From a virus, in the IMG/VR virus record IMGVR_UViG_3300028394_000172, positions 1-36,992 of that record: a stretch of DNA of 36,992 nucleotides; one strand, given 5' to 3'. The position numbers and the translations under genes were made by a program. Positions 7,590 to 14,821 of the stretch are shown one piece after another (the first letter of the stretch is position 1; each line of letters opens with the position of its first letter). A model generated the notes under the pieces. That model saw nothing but the letters and a program-made list of their open reading frames with translations. It searched no databases and was not told where the DNA came from.

Positions 7590-8585
7590 TCAGGTCAGAG
7601 CGATCTTGCCTTCCGCAATCGGATTCATACAGGCGAGGCCGTTGATAGCGTCAATCATGGCGCGGCGGCCGGATCCGTTATTTGGCAGATCGGTGCGGCC
7701 CGGATTGGTTTGGTTCCGGGTCTCCCATTTGCTCATGTGCAAGAAGTAGGCGAGCTGCTTCGATGCGTTGGTGTCGTCAATGAAGGTGGTGGGGATGAAC
7801 ATCACGCTGCCAAAATCTCCGACATAACGGTTAACGGTCAGGCTGATGGTCCCATTTTGCGGGCTGGTGTAGCGGCGCAGTGGAAGGGAGGTGGTGCTCT
7901 GCGTCTCCACGTCCGCGAAGTCGGTGACGACTTTCTGGAAGGTGCTACGGCAAAAGCAGGCCAGCTCGTCGGAGCTGCCGGTGATGTTCCAGATGGCCTC
8001 AAGCACGCCACGGAGGGTGGTCTCAGTCACCGCACCCACGGTCGCCACGGTAGGCACCTGGGCAGACCCCGGGCGGAAGGATGAATTGACAGGTTGATCT
8101 GTCTGGGCGGCACTCTGGATCCATTTCCCGATCCCACGGGTCAGGCTGGCGACGGTGCCGTTATCCGCCTGGCTCTCCTGGGTGGACAGATAGGTGTATT
8201 CCATGCGTCGCTTGAGCTTCTCCATCTTCTTCTTGATGGCGTAGTCGAATATCCGACCCTTGCCGACGCCAGCCACCACGGGCACGCTATCCGCCACAGG
8301 GCCGATGCCGACGCCCTCGCGCCAGTATTGGGTGCGTGCGGCCAGCTTGGCCATGTTTTCCTGGCCGGTGCCGGTTTCTCCGGTAGTCATATCGACGCCA
8401 TCCACCGTGCCGCCGAGTGATGGGCTTTCGTGGCGGTCCACGGGGTACTCGAACAGGGTGGCATTGGGGGCAGCGCCCTTGCGGACGACGGAGGCAAAGA
8501 CGCACTTCCGGCTGTCTACCAGGGTGAGTTCGTCGGAGATATCCTCGCGTTTGTTGATTGTGTTGGGTTCAGTAAGCAGAGCCAT
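7590..8585 (-). CDS. Major capsid protein (SU10/DUF5309-like)
   Basis: A 331-residue protein (MALLTEPNTINKREDISDEL). Features that fit an HK97-fold capsid of the SU10/DUF5309 type are the N-arm motif KREDISDELTLVD, a central stretch with KKKMEKLKRRMEYTYLSTQES (the long spine helix), and the C-terminal part KWETRNQTNPGRTDLPNNGS. It follows the scaffold gene by 32 bases, the standard order in podoviruses. The leader is A/T-rich and lacks Shine-Dalgarno. I am confident that it is the capsid from position, length and pattern; the family name is from memory of the pattern. Confidence 0.75.
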   Translation of the reverse strand: MALLTEPNTINKREDISDELTLVDSRKCVFASVVRKGAAPNATLFEYPVDRHESPSLGGTVDGVDMTTGETGTGQENMAKLAARTQYWREGVGIGPVADSVPVVAGVGKGRIFDYAIKKKMEKLKRRMEYTYLSTQESQADNGTVASLTRGIGKWIQSAAQTDQPVNSSFRPGSAQVPTVATVGAVTETTLRGVLEAIWNITGSSDELACFCRSTFQKVVTDFADVETQSTTSLPLRRYTSPQNGTISLTVNRYVGDFGSVMFIPTTFIDDTNASKQLAYFLHMSKWETRNQTNPGRTDLPNNGSGRRAMIDAINGLACMNPIAEGKIALT

Positions 8586-8617
8586 ATTTTTATGCTATGA
8601 TTGGTTTTTAGATAGGG

Positions 8618-9604
8618 TTAATGCCGGCTCGCCAGCATGGCGGACACGGCTTCGTCGGGATCCATCTCGCCAGAGAAGGCCCGTTGGGTGATGGCGCTCT
8701 TATCCGCCGCGCCCTTCCGGGCTGGGGCAGCGATAGAGGCAGAAGAAGATAGGGACGACTTGGCGGTAGAGGTGGCAGCACTGCCGTTGGCTTTGGCTTT
8801 CTGCGCAGGGTCCGCTTTCACGGCTTTCATTTTCCCCTCGCGCAGTTGGCGGCCCATCCAGAGGTCGCCGATGATTTGCTCATGCCTGGGGTGCCGGGCC
8901 AGACCGGGGACGGCTTTGATGACCTCCGACACGAAGGCATTTTCCGGCGTGTCCTTGACGAACATCTTCGGATAGGCCTGCAGGGCGGCGGCGTGCGCAG
9001 CGGTGTATTCTGTGATCCACGCTTTCCGTTTCGGGGCAGCTAGTAACACGGCCTCCTGCTGTTCGCGGAAGGCCTCGACGTCGTCAGCATCCATCTCCAC
9101 GGGGCCTCGCTCCGTTTGCACGGTGGCACCATTCCGGTTCTTCTTGGCCCAGGTGAGGTAGTTCTGCGCCTTGGATAGGGCATCTTCCACCGCCTCATCC
9201 GAGACCAGATAGCTCAAGGGATCCTCCGGCAAGGGCACCAGGGCGAGAGGCTGGCCCGGCTTGATGCCGGACGCATTTTGCAGCGCAGTTTTCAGGCCGG
9301 CGTTCTCCGCTTCCAGCGTCTTGCTCTTGGCGGTCAGCTGGTCGATGCGTTTCTGCACCTTGGTCCGGGGTTCCTCCTCTTCGCTCGGCTCCTCGGTTTC
9401 CTCGGTCTCCTCCTCTTCGGTGGGTTCCTCGGTCTGCTCCTCGGCGGGTTCGTCATCCTCTCCGGATGGATCGTCGTCGTCGTCGTCGTTGGCGTCTTCC
9501 GCGCCGTCGTCTTTTGCCGCCTTCCAGGACGCCAGTAATTCCGCCGATTCGGAATCAAGCTCGCCAAGGTCTCCGGTGATAGTTGATAGGGTATCTTTAC
9601 TCAT
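8618..9604 (-). CDS. Capsid scaffolding protein
   Basis: A 328-residue protein. Residues about 35-85 form a very acidic tract of Asp/Glu repeats (DDDDDPSGEDDEPAEEQTEE), followed by a coiled-coil-like segment (RIDQLTAKSKTLEAENAGLK). The C-terminus is basic and Ala/Ser-rich and ends in short helices (AITQRAFSGEMDPDEAVSAM). Acidic N-terminus, coiled-coil centre and basic helical C-terminus are the typical build of tailed-phage scaffolds, and the gene lies between portal and capsid. It should line the inside of the procapsid and leave before or during packaging. Confidence 0.8.
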   Translation of the reverse strand: MSKDTLSTITGDLGELDSESAELLASWKAAKDDGAEDANDDDDDDPSGEDDEPAEEQTEEPTEEEETEETEEPSEEEEPRTKVQKRIDQLTAKSKTLEAENAGLKTALQNASGIKPGQPLALVPLPEDPLSYLVSDEAVEDALSKAQNYLTWAKKNRNGATVQTERGPVEMDADDVEAFREQQEAVLLAAPKRKAWITEYTAAHAAALQAYPKMFVKDTPENAFVSEVIKAVPGLARHPRHEQIIGDLWMGRQLREGKMKAVKADPAQKAKANGSAATSTAKSSLSSSASIAAPARKGAADKSAITQRAFSGEMDPDEAVSAMLASRH

Positions 9605-9633
9605 GGAATCAGGCCAGCGCGGCCAGGGCGTCA

Positions 9634-9645
9634 GGCCATATGGCC
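9634..9645. promoter_or_regulatory. GGCCATATGGCC palindrome in the scaffold leader
   Basis: A perfect 12-base palindrome 29 bases upstream of the scaffold start, flanked by further GGCC blocks. It is a possible operator or leader hairpin. The GGCC richness of this leader makes chance possible. Confidence 0.3.
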
Positions 9646-9689
9646 AGGCCGCCCTGTAGCACGCGCTTCCCGATTGTCACTGCACCACC

Positions 9690-9736
9690 TGCCGGACTGT
9701 GCCGGACCCTGATCAACCTTGCCGGAACCTGCCGGA
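9690..9736. repeat. Four TGCCGGA repeats phased at 10-bp steps
   Basis: TGCCGGA occurs at 9690, 9700, 9720 and 9730, with starts 10, 20 and 10 bases apart; the skipped slot at 9710 reads TGATCAA. The spacing equals one or two turns of B-DNA, so the copies face the same side of the helix. The array lies in the 173-base gap between the 103-residue gene and the scaffold gene, where no gene is seen. The 10-base period excludes codon structure. A protein-binding array for late-gene control or DNA packaging is the simplest reading. Confidence 0.6.
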
Positions 9737-9777
9737 ATAGCTTTCACCAGCAGATGGCATCCAGCCTTTGCATGGTG

Positions 9778-10089
9778 TTATTTCTGTGTTTGCCAAGGGC
9801 GGGGGCGCTGGGGATCCGGGATGCGCCCTTCCGTGTAGTCCGCTACGTCGCTGAGGATGGCGGAGAGGAAGGACCAGGCCATGAGGAATGGCGTGGCCTG
9901 TCCGGTCAGGATCAGGTTCTCCTGCGCCGCCGTCTGCAGCGTCTCGTGAGCATAGGCCTCCACGATCTGGATCATGGCCCGCTGCGCCGGGTGGCTGCGG
10001 TTCGCCTGCAGCGTGTTGGCAATCAGAGCCAATTCCATCGGCTCGCCCCCGATGGAATTGGGGAAATAGTATTTTTGTGGTTCAGACAT
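9778..10089 (-). CDS. Unknown 103-residue helical protein
   Basis: Starts MSEPQKYYFPNSIGGEPMEL and consists mostly of helices (IVEAYAHETLQTAAQENLIL) with a basic Pro-rich end. It lies between portal and scaffold, where podoviruses often carry a small head gene. Its 32-base leader is almost entirely C and A with several CCAAC/CAACC blocks and no Shine-Dalgarno. No family is recognised. Confidence 0.65.
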   Translation of the reverse strand: MSEPQKYYFPNSIGGEPMELALIANTLQANRSHPAQRAMIQIVEAYAHETLQTAAQENLILTGQATPFLMAWSFLSAILSDVADYTEGRIPDPQRPRPWQTQK

Positions 10090-10121
10090 AGTGGGTGGAG
10101 TTGTTGGTTCTTGGTTGTTGG

Positions 10122-12359
10122 TTATGACATCACGGTCTGCTGCATGGTGCGGCCGGTGATGGCGTTCTGCTGTTGCTGCATCTGGGCTTGGAAATATTTC
10201 ACCCGGGCGCTGAAGACAGCCTTCATCTGCTCATTGCCGGTCAGGCGCTGCTGGATCTCTTGGCTGGCCTGGAGGAAACGCTCCAGCACTCCGAGGCGCA
10301 GCGCGTAGTTCTGTCCCTGCTTCTGGGGCGGCTCTGCCCCGCTCATGATGATGGCCAGCTGGGTCAGCTCGTCCTCGGTCTCGCTCTGGGCGGCGGCGTC
10401 CTTGCTCAGGATGAACCGGCCGGCGGCCTGCGGACTCACCATGCCAACGACGTACTCCACGAATTTTGCGCGGTCGAACACGCCCTCCGCATCGAGCGGA
10501 AGGATGAACATGCTATACAGCTTCACCAGCTCCATGATCCATTCCATGTTCAGGTTGCGGACATCGAAGGTGATATTCAGGTCGAACCCGTAGGGATCCA
10601 GCTCTGGCTTTGGCACTCCAGCGATGCGTTGCCAGACTTCTTCCGGCCAGTAGGCCTGACACAACCCCCACGCCAGCTGGAAGGCGCTGCCAATGTCCAC
10701 GAGGAAATCCGTGGTGACCTTGGTGTAAAACTGTTGTGTGACCGAGGACGGCACGTCTTCCGACATGCGCCCGAATTGAATGTTGACCAACCTCCACTCC
10801 TCCCGCCGCACCATGCTGCTATCAATCGACACGGGGGGAATCTTCATGAACTCGAGCGTGCCAGAGCGCCTCACGGGAATCTGGGCATTCGGCCCGAGGC
10901 TCCATTCATTCCCGGCCCGATTGCTGGGCACCAGGGCGGGCGGGGTCAGCTCCTGATCGGTGCGGTTCGTGGCAGAATCATGTTGGCGCTTGATGGCGTC
11001 CTGACGGCTCTGCACCATTTCCGGGATGCCCCGGCTGTCCAGCAGGTAGGGGCTTTCCGTCCGCTCCCGCCGCAGCGCGACAAAGGGGAAGCCCGTGTTC
11101 ACGGTGTTCACCGGCTCGTGATACCCATAGAGGCCGGTCACGCTCGGGTGAATCAGGCTGCGGTATAGCACCGGCGTGCCGCCCTTGCAGGTGGCCTTGT
11201 GATAGATCTCGACGATCTGGTACTCCTCCGTCTGCTGGGACTGCATGATGCCCCGCCGCACCGCCGCACCACCGAGCAGCCAGGATCGCCCGGGCCCGAT
11301 CAGGCCCGCGAAGGCGTGCCCCGCGTGTTTCATCACCTGCTCCACCCATGCCTCATCCCAGCCCTCAAGCGCGGCCAAATCCTGCAGCCGCGTCTTGGTG
11401 AACCACCGCACCCGTGCCACCCATTCCGCGCGGTCCAGCTCCGTGGTATTGGCCGGATAGAACACATCCACAAAAGGCATCAGTGCCTCGAAGCGGGGTT
11501 CATTCGTTTTCAGATAGGGCCGGTAATAGATGCCGGGTTCACCGGCCTGCAGCGCGGCCACCAGCCGGCAGATCTCGTCCTTGTCCACATGCAGGGTTGC
11601 TTCCTCTTCCCCATTGAGCAGCTGCCCCACGAGGGCTTCCAGCTCCGGCCGCTTCGCCGGATCCAGCAGCGCCGCCTGCAGCTGCTGCTCCGTCTGCATC
11701 AGCACCATCTCCGCCTCCTGCACCGCCTGCGTCATTTCCTCGCTCTGCGCATTTTCCGGGTTCTCCTGCCCGGCCTCGAGCACCTGCTGCAGGCCCGGCA
11801 TGGTGGTCTGCAGCATGAGGCGTTGCGCCATGCCGAGCAGGTCCGCTTCCGTCAGCTCCTCCTCGCGCAACCCCCGCTCAGTGTGCCACTCCACCGCCAG
11901 CACGCTGTGCCCATAGGTGTTCATCCCGTTCACGGCCCGATCGATCTGATCCCGCAGCAAGCGGCGGCGCGGGCCGCTGCGCAGCCATTTCAGCACCGGC
12001 CCCACGGCGCTGGCGGCCGCCGGGTCATCCGCCCCATCCACCGCCTCCGCCTGCGCCATGCCGGCCGCCAGCGCGGTGGTGCATAGCAGGTTCTGCTCCG
12101 TGATGATGATCTCCGCCAATGGCACCTGCGCATCCGAGGCCCCCTCCCACGGCGTGGCCGGATGCCCGAGGTCGTCCTCATGCTTGCGCCCATCCGCACT
12201 CTGCCCGTCCCACGAGCAGCCCTTGATCCGTTCGTTATTTTCCATGCGCCCTTGGAAATCGCCGGAATCAGTGAGGGCGTTCTCCATGTTATTGATGAGG
12301 GCGGACACGTCTGGGGCAGAACGTGGACTGAGGATGGCTGGGATTTTGTAGTTTTTCAT
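10122..12359 (-). CDS. Portal protein
   Basis: I start at the ATG at 12359 (MKNYKIPAILSPRSAPDVSA, 745 residues), because the upstream part of the frame overlaps the MerR-like gene and the ATG has a CCAAC-type leader. Size, position directly after the terminase and the pattern fit a P22-sized portal. There is an N-terminal clip/wing region with ATPWEGASDAQVPLAEIII, then IPEMVQSRQDAIKRQHDSAT in the stem/crown region, and a long Gln-rich helical C-terminus (FQAQMQQQQNAITGRTMQQT) like a barrel. It forms the dodecameric ring through which DNA passes. A large insert with Gln/Glu-rich helices at about residues 180-260 is notable. Confidence 0.8.
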   Translation of the reverse strand: MKNYKIPAILSPRSAPDVSALINNMENALTDSGDFQGRMENNERIKGCSWDGQSADGRKHEDDLGHPATPWEGASDAQVPLAEIIITEQNLLCTTALAAGMAQAEAVDGADDPAAASAVGPVLKWLRSGPRRRLLRDQIDRAVNGMNTYGHSVLAVEWHTERGLREEELTEADLLGMAQRLMLQTTMPGLQQVLEAGQENPENAQSEEMTQAVQEAEMVLMQTEQQLQAALLDPAKRPELEALVGQLLNGEEEATLHVDKDEICRLVAALQAGEPGIYYRPYLKTNEPRFEALMPFVDVFYPANTTELDRAEWVARVRWFTKTRLQDLAALEGWDEAWVEQVMKHAGHAFAGLIGPGRSWLLGGAAVRRGIMQSQQTEEYQIVEIYHKATCKGGTPVLYRSLIHPSVTGLYGYHEPVNTVNTGFPFVALRRERTESPYLLDSRGIPEMVQSRQDAIKRQHDSATNRTDQELTPPALVPSNRAGNEWSLGPNAQIPVRRSGTLEFMKIPPVSIDSSMVRREEWRLVNIQFGRMSEDVPSSVTQQFYTKVTTDFLVDIGSAFQLAWGLCQAYWPEEVWQRIAGVPKPELDPYGFDLNITFDVRNLNMEWIMELVKLYSMFILPLDAEGVFDRAKFVEYVVGMVSPQAAGRFILSKDAAAQSETEDELTQLAIIMSGAEPPQKQGQNYALRLGVLERFLQASQEIQQRLTGNEQMKAVFSARVKYFQAQMQQQQNAITGRTMQQTVMS

Positions 12360-12405
12360 GAGGTGGAAATTTGTGTTGGTTAAATGGAGACGGGAGGTGG
12401 TTGGG

Positions 12406-12609
12406 TTACTGGGATTGAGTGAATATTTTGACAATGCTATCCCGCTGGAACCAGCGGCGGGTGCCTCCAGCGGTGGATGAGGGGAGTTTTTTTTCTGCGG
12501 CCAGCTTCCGGAACTGGCCGGCCGTGGCCCCCAGTTCCTCGACCAACTGGATGGCCAACGCACGCCGCATGACGGGTGGATATTTTTTCGTGATTTCGGC
12601 GGTGCTCAT
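12406..12609 (-). CDS. Small MerR/excisionase-like DNA-binding protein
   Basis: Starts at an ATG at 12609 after a C/A-rich leader and has 67 residues (MSTAEITKKYPPVMRRALAI). The C-terminal half reads LAAEKKLPSSTAGGTRRWFQ then RDSIVKIF, which resembles the wing of MerR/excisionase winged-helix domains ('LPss..gGgrRrF.r.dv..f'). It lies between TerL and portal, so a small terminase-like or head-region DNA-binding role is possible. Its function is not established by the sequence. Confidence 0.6.
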   Translation of the reverse strand: MSTAEITKKYPPVMRRALAIQLVEELGATAGQFRKLAAEKKLPSSTAGGTRRWFQRDSIVKIFTQSQ

Positions 12610-12623
12610 ATTTGGGTGTGGGT

Positions 12624-14459
12624 TCAGTTGGCGCGGGCTTTGCGGGCCATGGTGGGTTGGCCGGCGTAGTCCTCCGGCTTGGAGAGGAGATGATAGCGGA
12701 TGGTGTCCCCCGCATCCTTGCAGGCTCCCTTCTGCCCGTCCTTGCCGGTCCAGTTGGTGAGGAAGAAGATGATCGCCTCGCAACGGTCCACCACGAAGAG
12801 GTGCGGGCAGTTCAGGCTGCTGACGGGCTGGGTGGCATCGTAGCTCAGCTTGTCATTGATCAGGGCCTCCCCCTCGCTGCTGACCTTCCCGCTGGCGGGC
12901 TCGAAGAGCAGGCCCAACTCCTCACACTCCTCGATCAGGGTGGTGTAGTCACCGGTGGTGGGCGTGGCCACAGCGCCGAACCGGCTATCCATGGACCGCT
13001 CATGCACCTCGATGGCGCGTGGTGCGGCGTCCGGAGCCAGGCTGTAAAACCACTTCCCCAGCTCCAGCTCGACGCGGGCAATCTCCGCCTTGTATTCCGT
13101 GAGGGAAAACCCCAGCGCCTCCTGCGCCGGCCCGGGGTCGCCGTCCGCCTTGCCGCGCTGGCTGGTCTCTGCCCAGTCCCCCAGATCGCCGTGCCCGGGG
13201 ATGTAATCGCCGGCCTGCGGCCACTGCCGCACGCAGTAGTGCCGGTGCCCGCTCACGAGCCACCAGGTCTGAAACCAGTTCCGGCTGTCGCAAGGATCGA
13301 CGACGTGATACCAGGTGCCTGATTTCGGCACGCGGTCCAGAGGAATGATGTGGACGGTGTCGGAAAATTTTGGGAACTTGGCGGCCCATGCTTTCCTGAC
13401 ATCGCCGTAGGCAATGATGCGGATGTTGTCCTCATGGGATCCGGCGAGGTCTTTGCAAAGGCCCTCCCAGTTCCCGTAAGGGTTATCGCGCGTCCAGAAG
13501 TAGAACACCCGGCGGGTCAGCTTCTTGCACTGCCGGACGCGCGGGGCTTTTTGGTAGCCTGCCACGGTCATTTCGCCATCGGCTCCCGTCGTCATGAGGG
13601 GCAGCAGCTCGGCGTCCTCCTCCTCGAGGATGCGCGAGCCATCCAGGAAATCCGCCACGGTGGCCGAATAACCTTCCTTCGGGGTGAAGGTGATGATGTG
13701 AACCGCCAGGTAAAGCTGCGCGACCTGTTGGGGCGTGAGGGCCCGGCCCGCCAGCAAATCGGCACGGCAGGCCTCCACGTCCCGCCGGTGCTCGGCGGTG
13801 CCGGTATCCTTGGCCCGGGTGTTGAGTCGCTCCTTCACGGTGGCCACCACGCTCTTCGGCACCAGCTCATCGCTCCACGCGGCCGTCAGCTCCGCTCCCT
13901 GCAACGTGGAGTTATCGGCTCCATACATCTTGAAGTCGCACAATCTGCCATCTGTTATGAACATCTCGTTCGTGAACCCGCTGCCCTCGGTGTAGGACAG
14001 CTTGGTGCTGCGCGTGTGCTTGGCTTTCCCGCTGTCTGTTTTCAACTCCGGCGGGAGGTATTTGTAGATGCGGGTCTGCGCGATGGTCTCGGAGGCGCGT
14101 TCATTTTCGTGCAGGCTCCACGTCCATGCGACGTAATCGCCGCGCAGGTTGTAGGGCCGGAAGTGGATCACATGGGGAGCCAGCCGCGCGGCGGCAAACT
14201 CGGTCTTGGCGGATCGGATCCCGCCCATGATGAGGATCTCCAGGACCGCCAGGGGATTGGCCAGCCGCATCTCGGCGACGTGCAGGTCCACCTTCCGCCA
14301 CATGGGCGGATGATACCCGTAATTGTGAGGGTCCGTGCGCTCCCGCCCGATCGCCTCCTCCCTCCGCCGCACCAAGTCCGCCGCCTGCCGCGCCGGCAGG
14401 GTCAGCAGCAGCTCGTCAGGGACGGGCTTGATGACGGGGTGGTAGGACTGGGCGATCAC
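12624..14459 (-). CDS. terL: Terminase large subunit (ATPase and nuclease)
   Basis: A 611-residue protein starting at GTG 14459 (no upstream ATG; the next Met is at residue 53). It has a Walker A-like GGIRSAKTEFAAARL at about residues 79-93, a Walker B-type LTAAWSDELVP near 190-200 with Asp-Glu, and a coupling motif ITFTPKEG near 255. The C-terminal nuclease half shows Asp-containing strands (VVDPCDSRNW, ERSMDSRFGA) and a final DAGDTIRYHLL near 590. These are the ATPase and RNase H-like nuclease of a phage packaging motor. It starts 9 bases after the SSB-like gene and is followed by the MerR-like gene and the portal. No separate small subunit is obvious. Confidence 0.85.
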   Translation of the reverse strand: MIAQSYHPVIKPVPDELLLTLPARQAADLVRRREEAIGRERTDPHNYGYHPPMWRKVDLHVAEMRLANPLAVLEILIMGGIRSAKTEFAAARLAPHVIHFRPYNLRGDYVAWTWSLHENERASETIAQTRIYKYLPPELKTDSGKAKHTRSTKLSYTEGSGFTNEMFITDGRLCDFKMYGADNSTLQGAELTAAWSDELVPKSVVATVKERLNTRAKDTGTAEHRRDVEACRADLLAGRALTPQQVAQLYLAVHIITFTPKEGYSATVADFLDGSRILEEEDAELLPLMTTGADGEMTVAGYQKAPRVRQCKKLTRRVFYFWTRDNPYGNWEGLCKDLAGSHEDNIRIIAYGDVRKAWAAKFPKFSDTVHIIPLDRVPKSGTWYHVVDPCDSRNWFQTWWLVSGHRHYCVRQWPQAGDYIPGHGDLGDWAETSQRGKADGDPGPAQEALGFSLTEYKAEIARVELELGKWFYSLAPDAAPRAIEVHERSMDSRFGAVATPTTGDYTTLIEECEELGLLFEPASGKVSSEGEALINDKLSYDATQPVSSLNCPHLFVVDRCEAIIFFLTNWTGKDGQKGACKDAGDTIRYHLLSKPEDYAGQPTMARKARAN

Positions 14460-14468
14460 GCGGAAAGT

Positions 14469-14795
14469 TCAGAAAGGAATTTGATCGCCATCCACGTCCG
14501 GAGGCGGGACGGCCTCGGACTTCCCGCCTTGGCCATTACGCTCCTCCGCCCGGGGCTCAAAGACGGAGCAGATAAAACTATCATCTCCCGCCTTCATGCT
14601 GGCGCTGCGCACGAGGGCGTAGAGGCTGGCGTGCAGGATATCCGCATCCATTTTAACCCAGAGGTTCCGGCGGCCATCCGAGTGGGTGCTCTGCATGAGC
14701 GTGCCGATATTTTTATAACGGTTTTTTTCCTGCGCCCCCTTCATGTATTTGCCAGTGACGGCGGCGATGCGACCGAGTTCGATGTGTTCTGCCAT
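14469..14795 (-). CDS. SSB-like protein with acidic IPF tail
   Basis: A 108-residue protein (MAEHIELGRIAAVTGKYMKG) ending in PPPDVDGDQIPF. The end matches the acidic tip with terminal Pro-Phe that bacterial SSB uses to bind partner proteins. The body has a beta-like pattern (RNLWVKMDADILHASLYALV) that could be an OB fold, though shorter than usual SSB (150-180). It sits immediately downstream of the replicative helicase gene, and its leader is a clear CCAACC-type tract. Single-strand DNA binding in replication is a reasonable inference; the OB fold is unproven. Confidence 0.6.
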   Translation of the reverse strand: MAEHIELGRIAAVTGKYMKGAQEKNRYKNIGTLMQSTHSDGRRNLWVKMDADILHASLYALVRSASMKAGDDSFICSVFEPRAEERNGQGGKSEAVPPPDVDGDQIPF

Positions 14796-14821
14796 GGTGT
14801 TTGGTTGGTTGGGTTATTGCG

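Noticed and set aside
10173-12086. Plus-strand open frames of about 300 codons opposite the portal
   Set aside because: His/Leu/Gln-rich composition and no domain; the minus-strand portal explains the region.
12360-12563. Extended portal N-terminus
   Set aside because: It overlaps the 67-residue MerR-like gene and has no conserved sequence; the ATG at 12359 has a typical leader.
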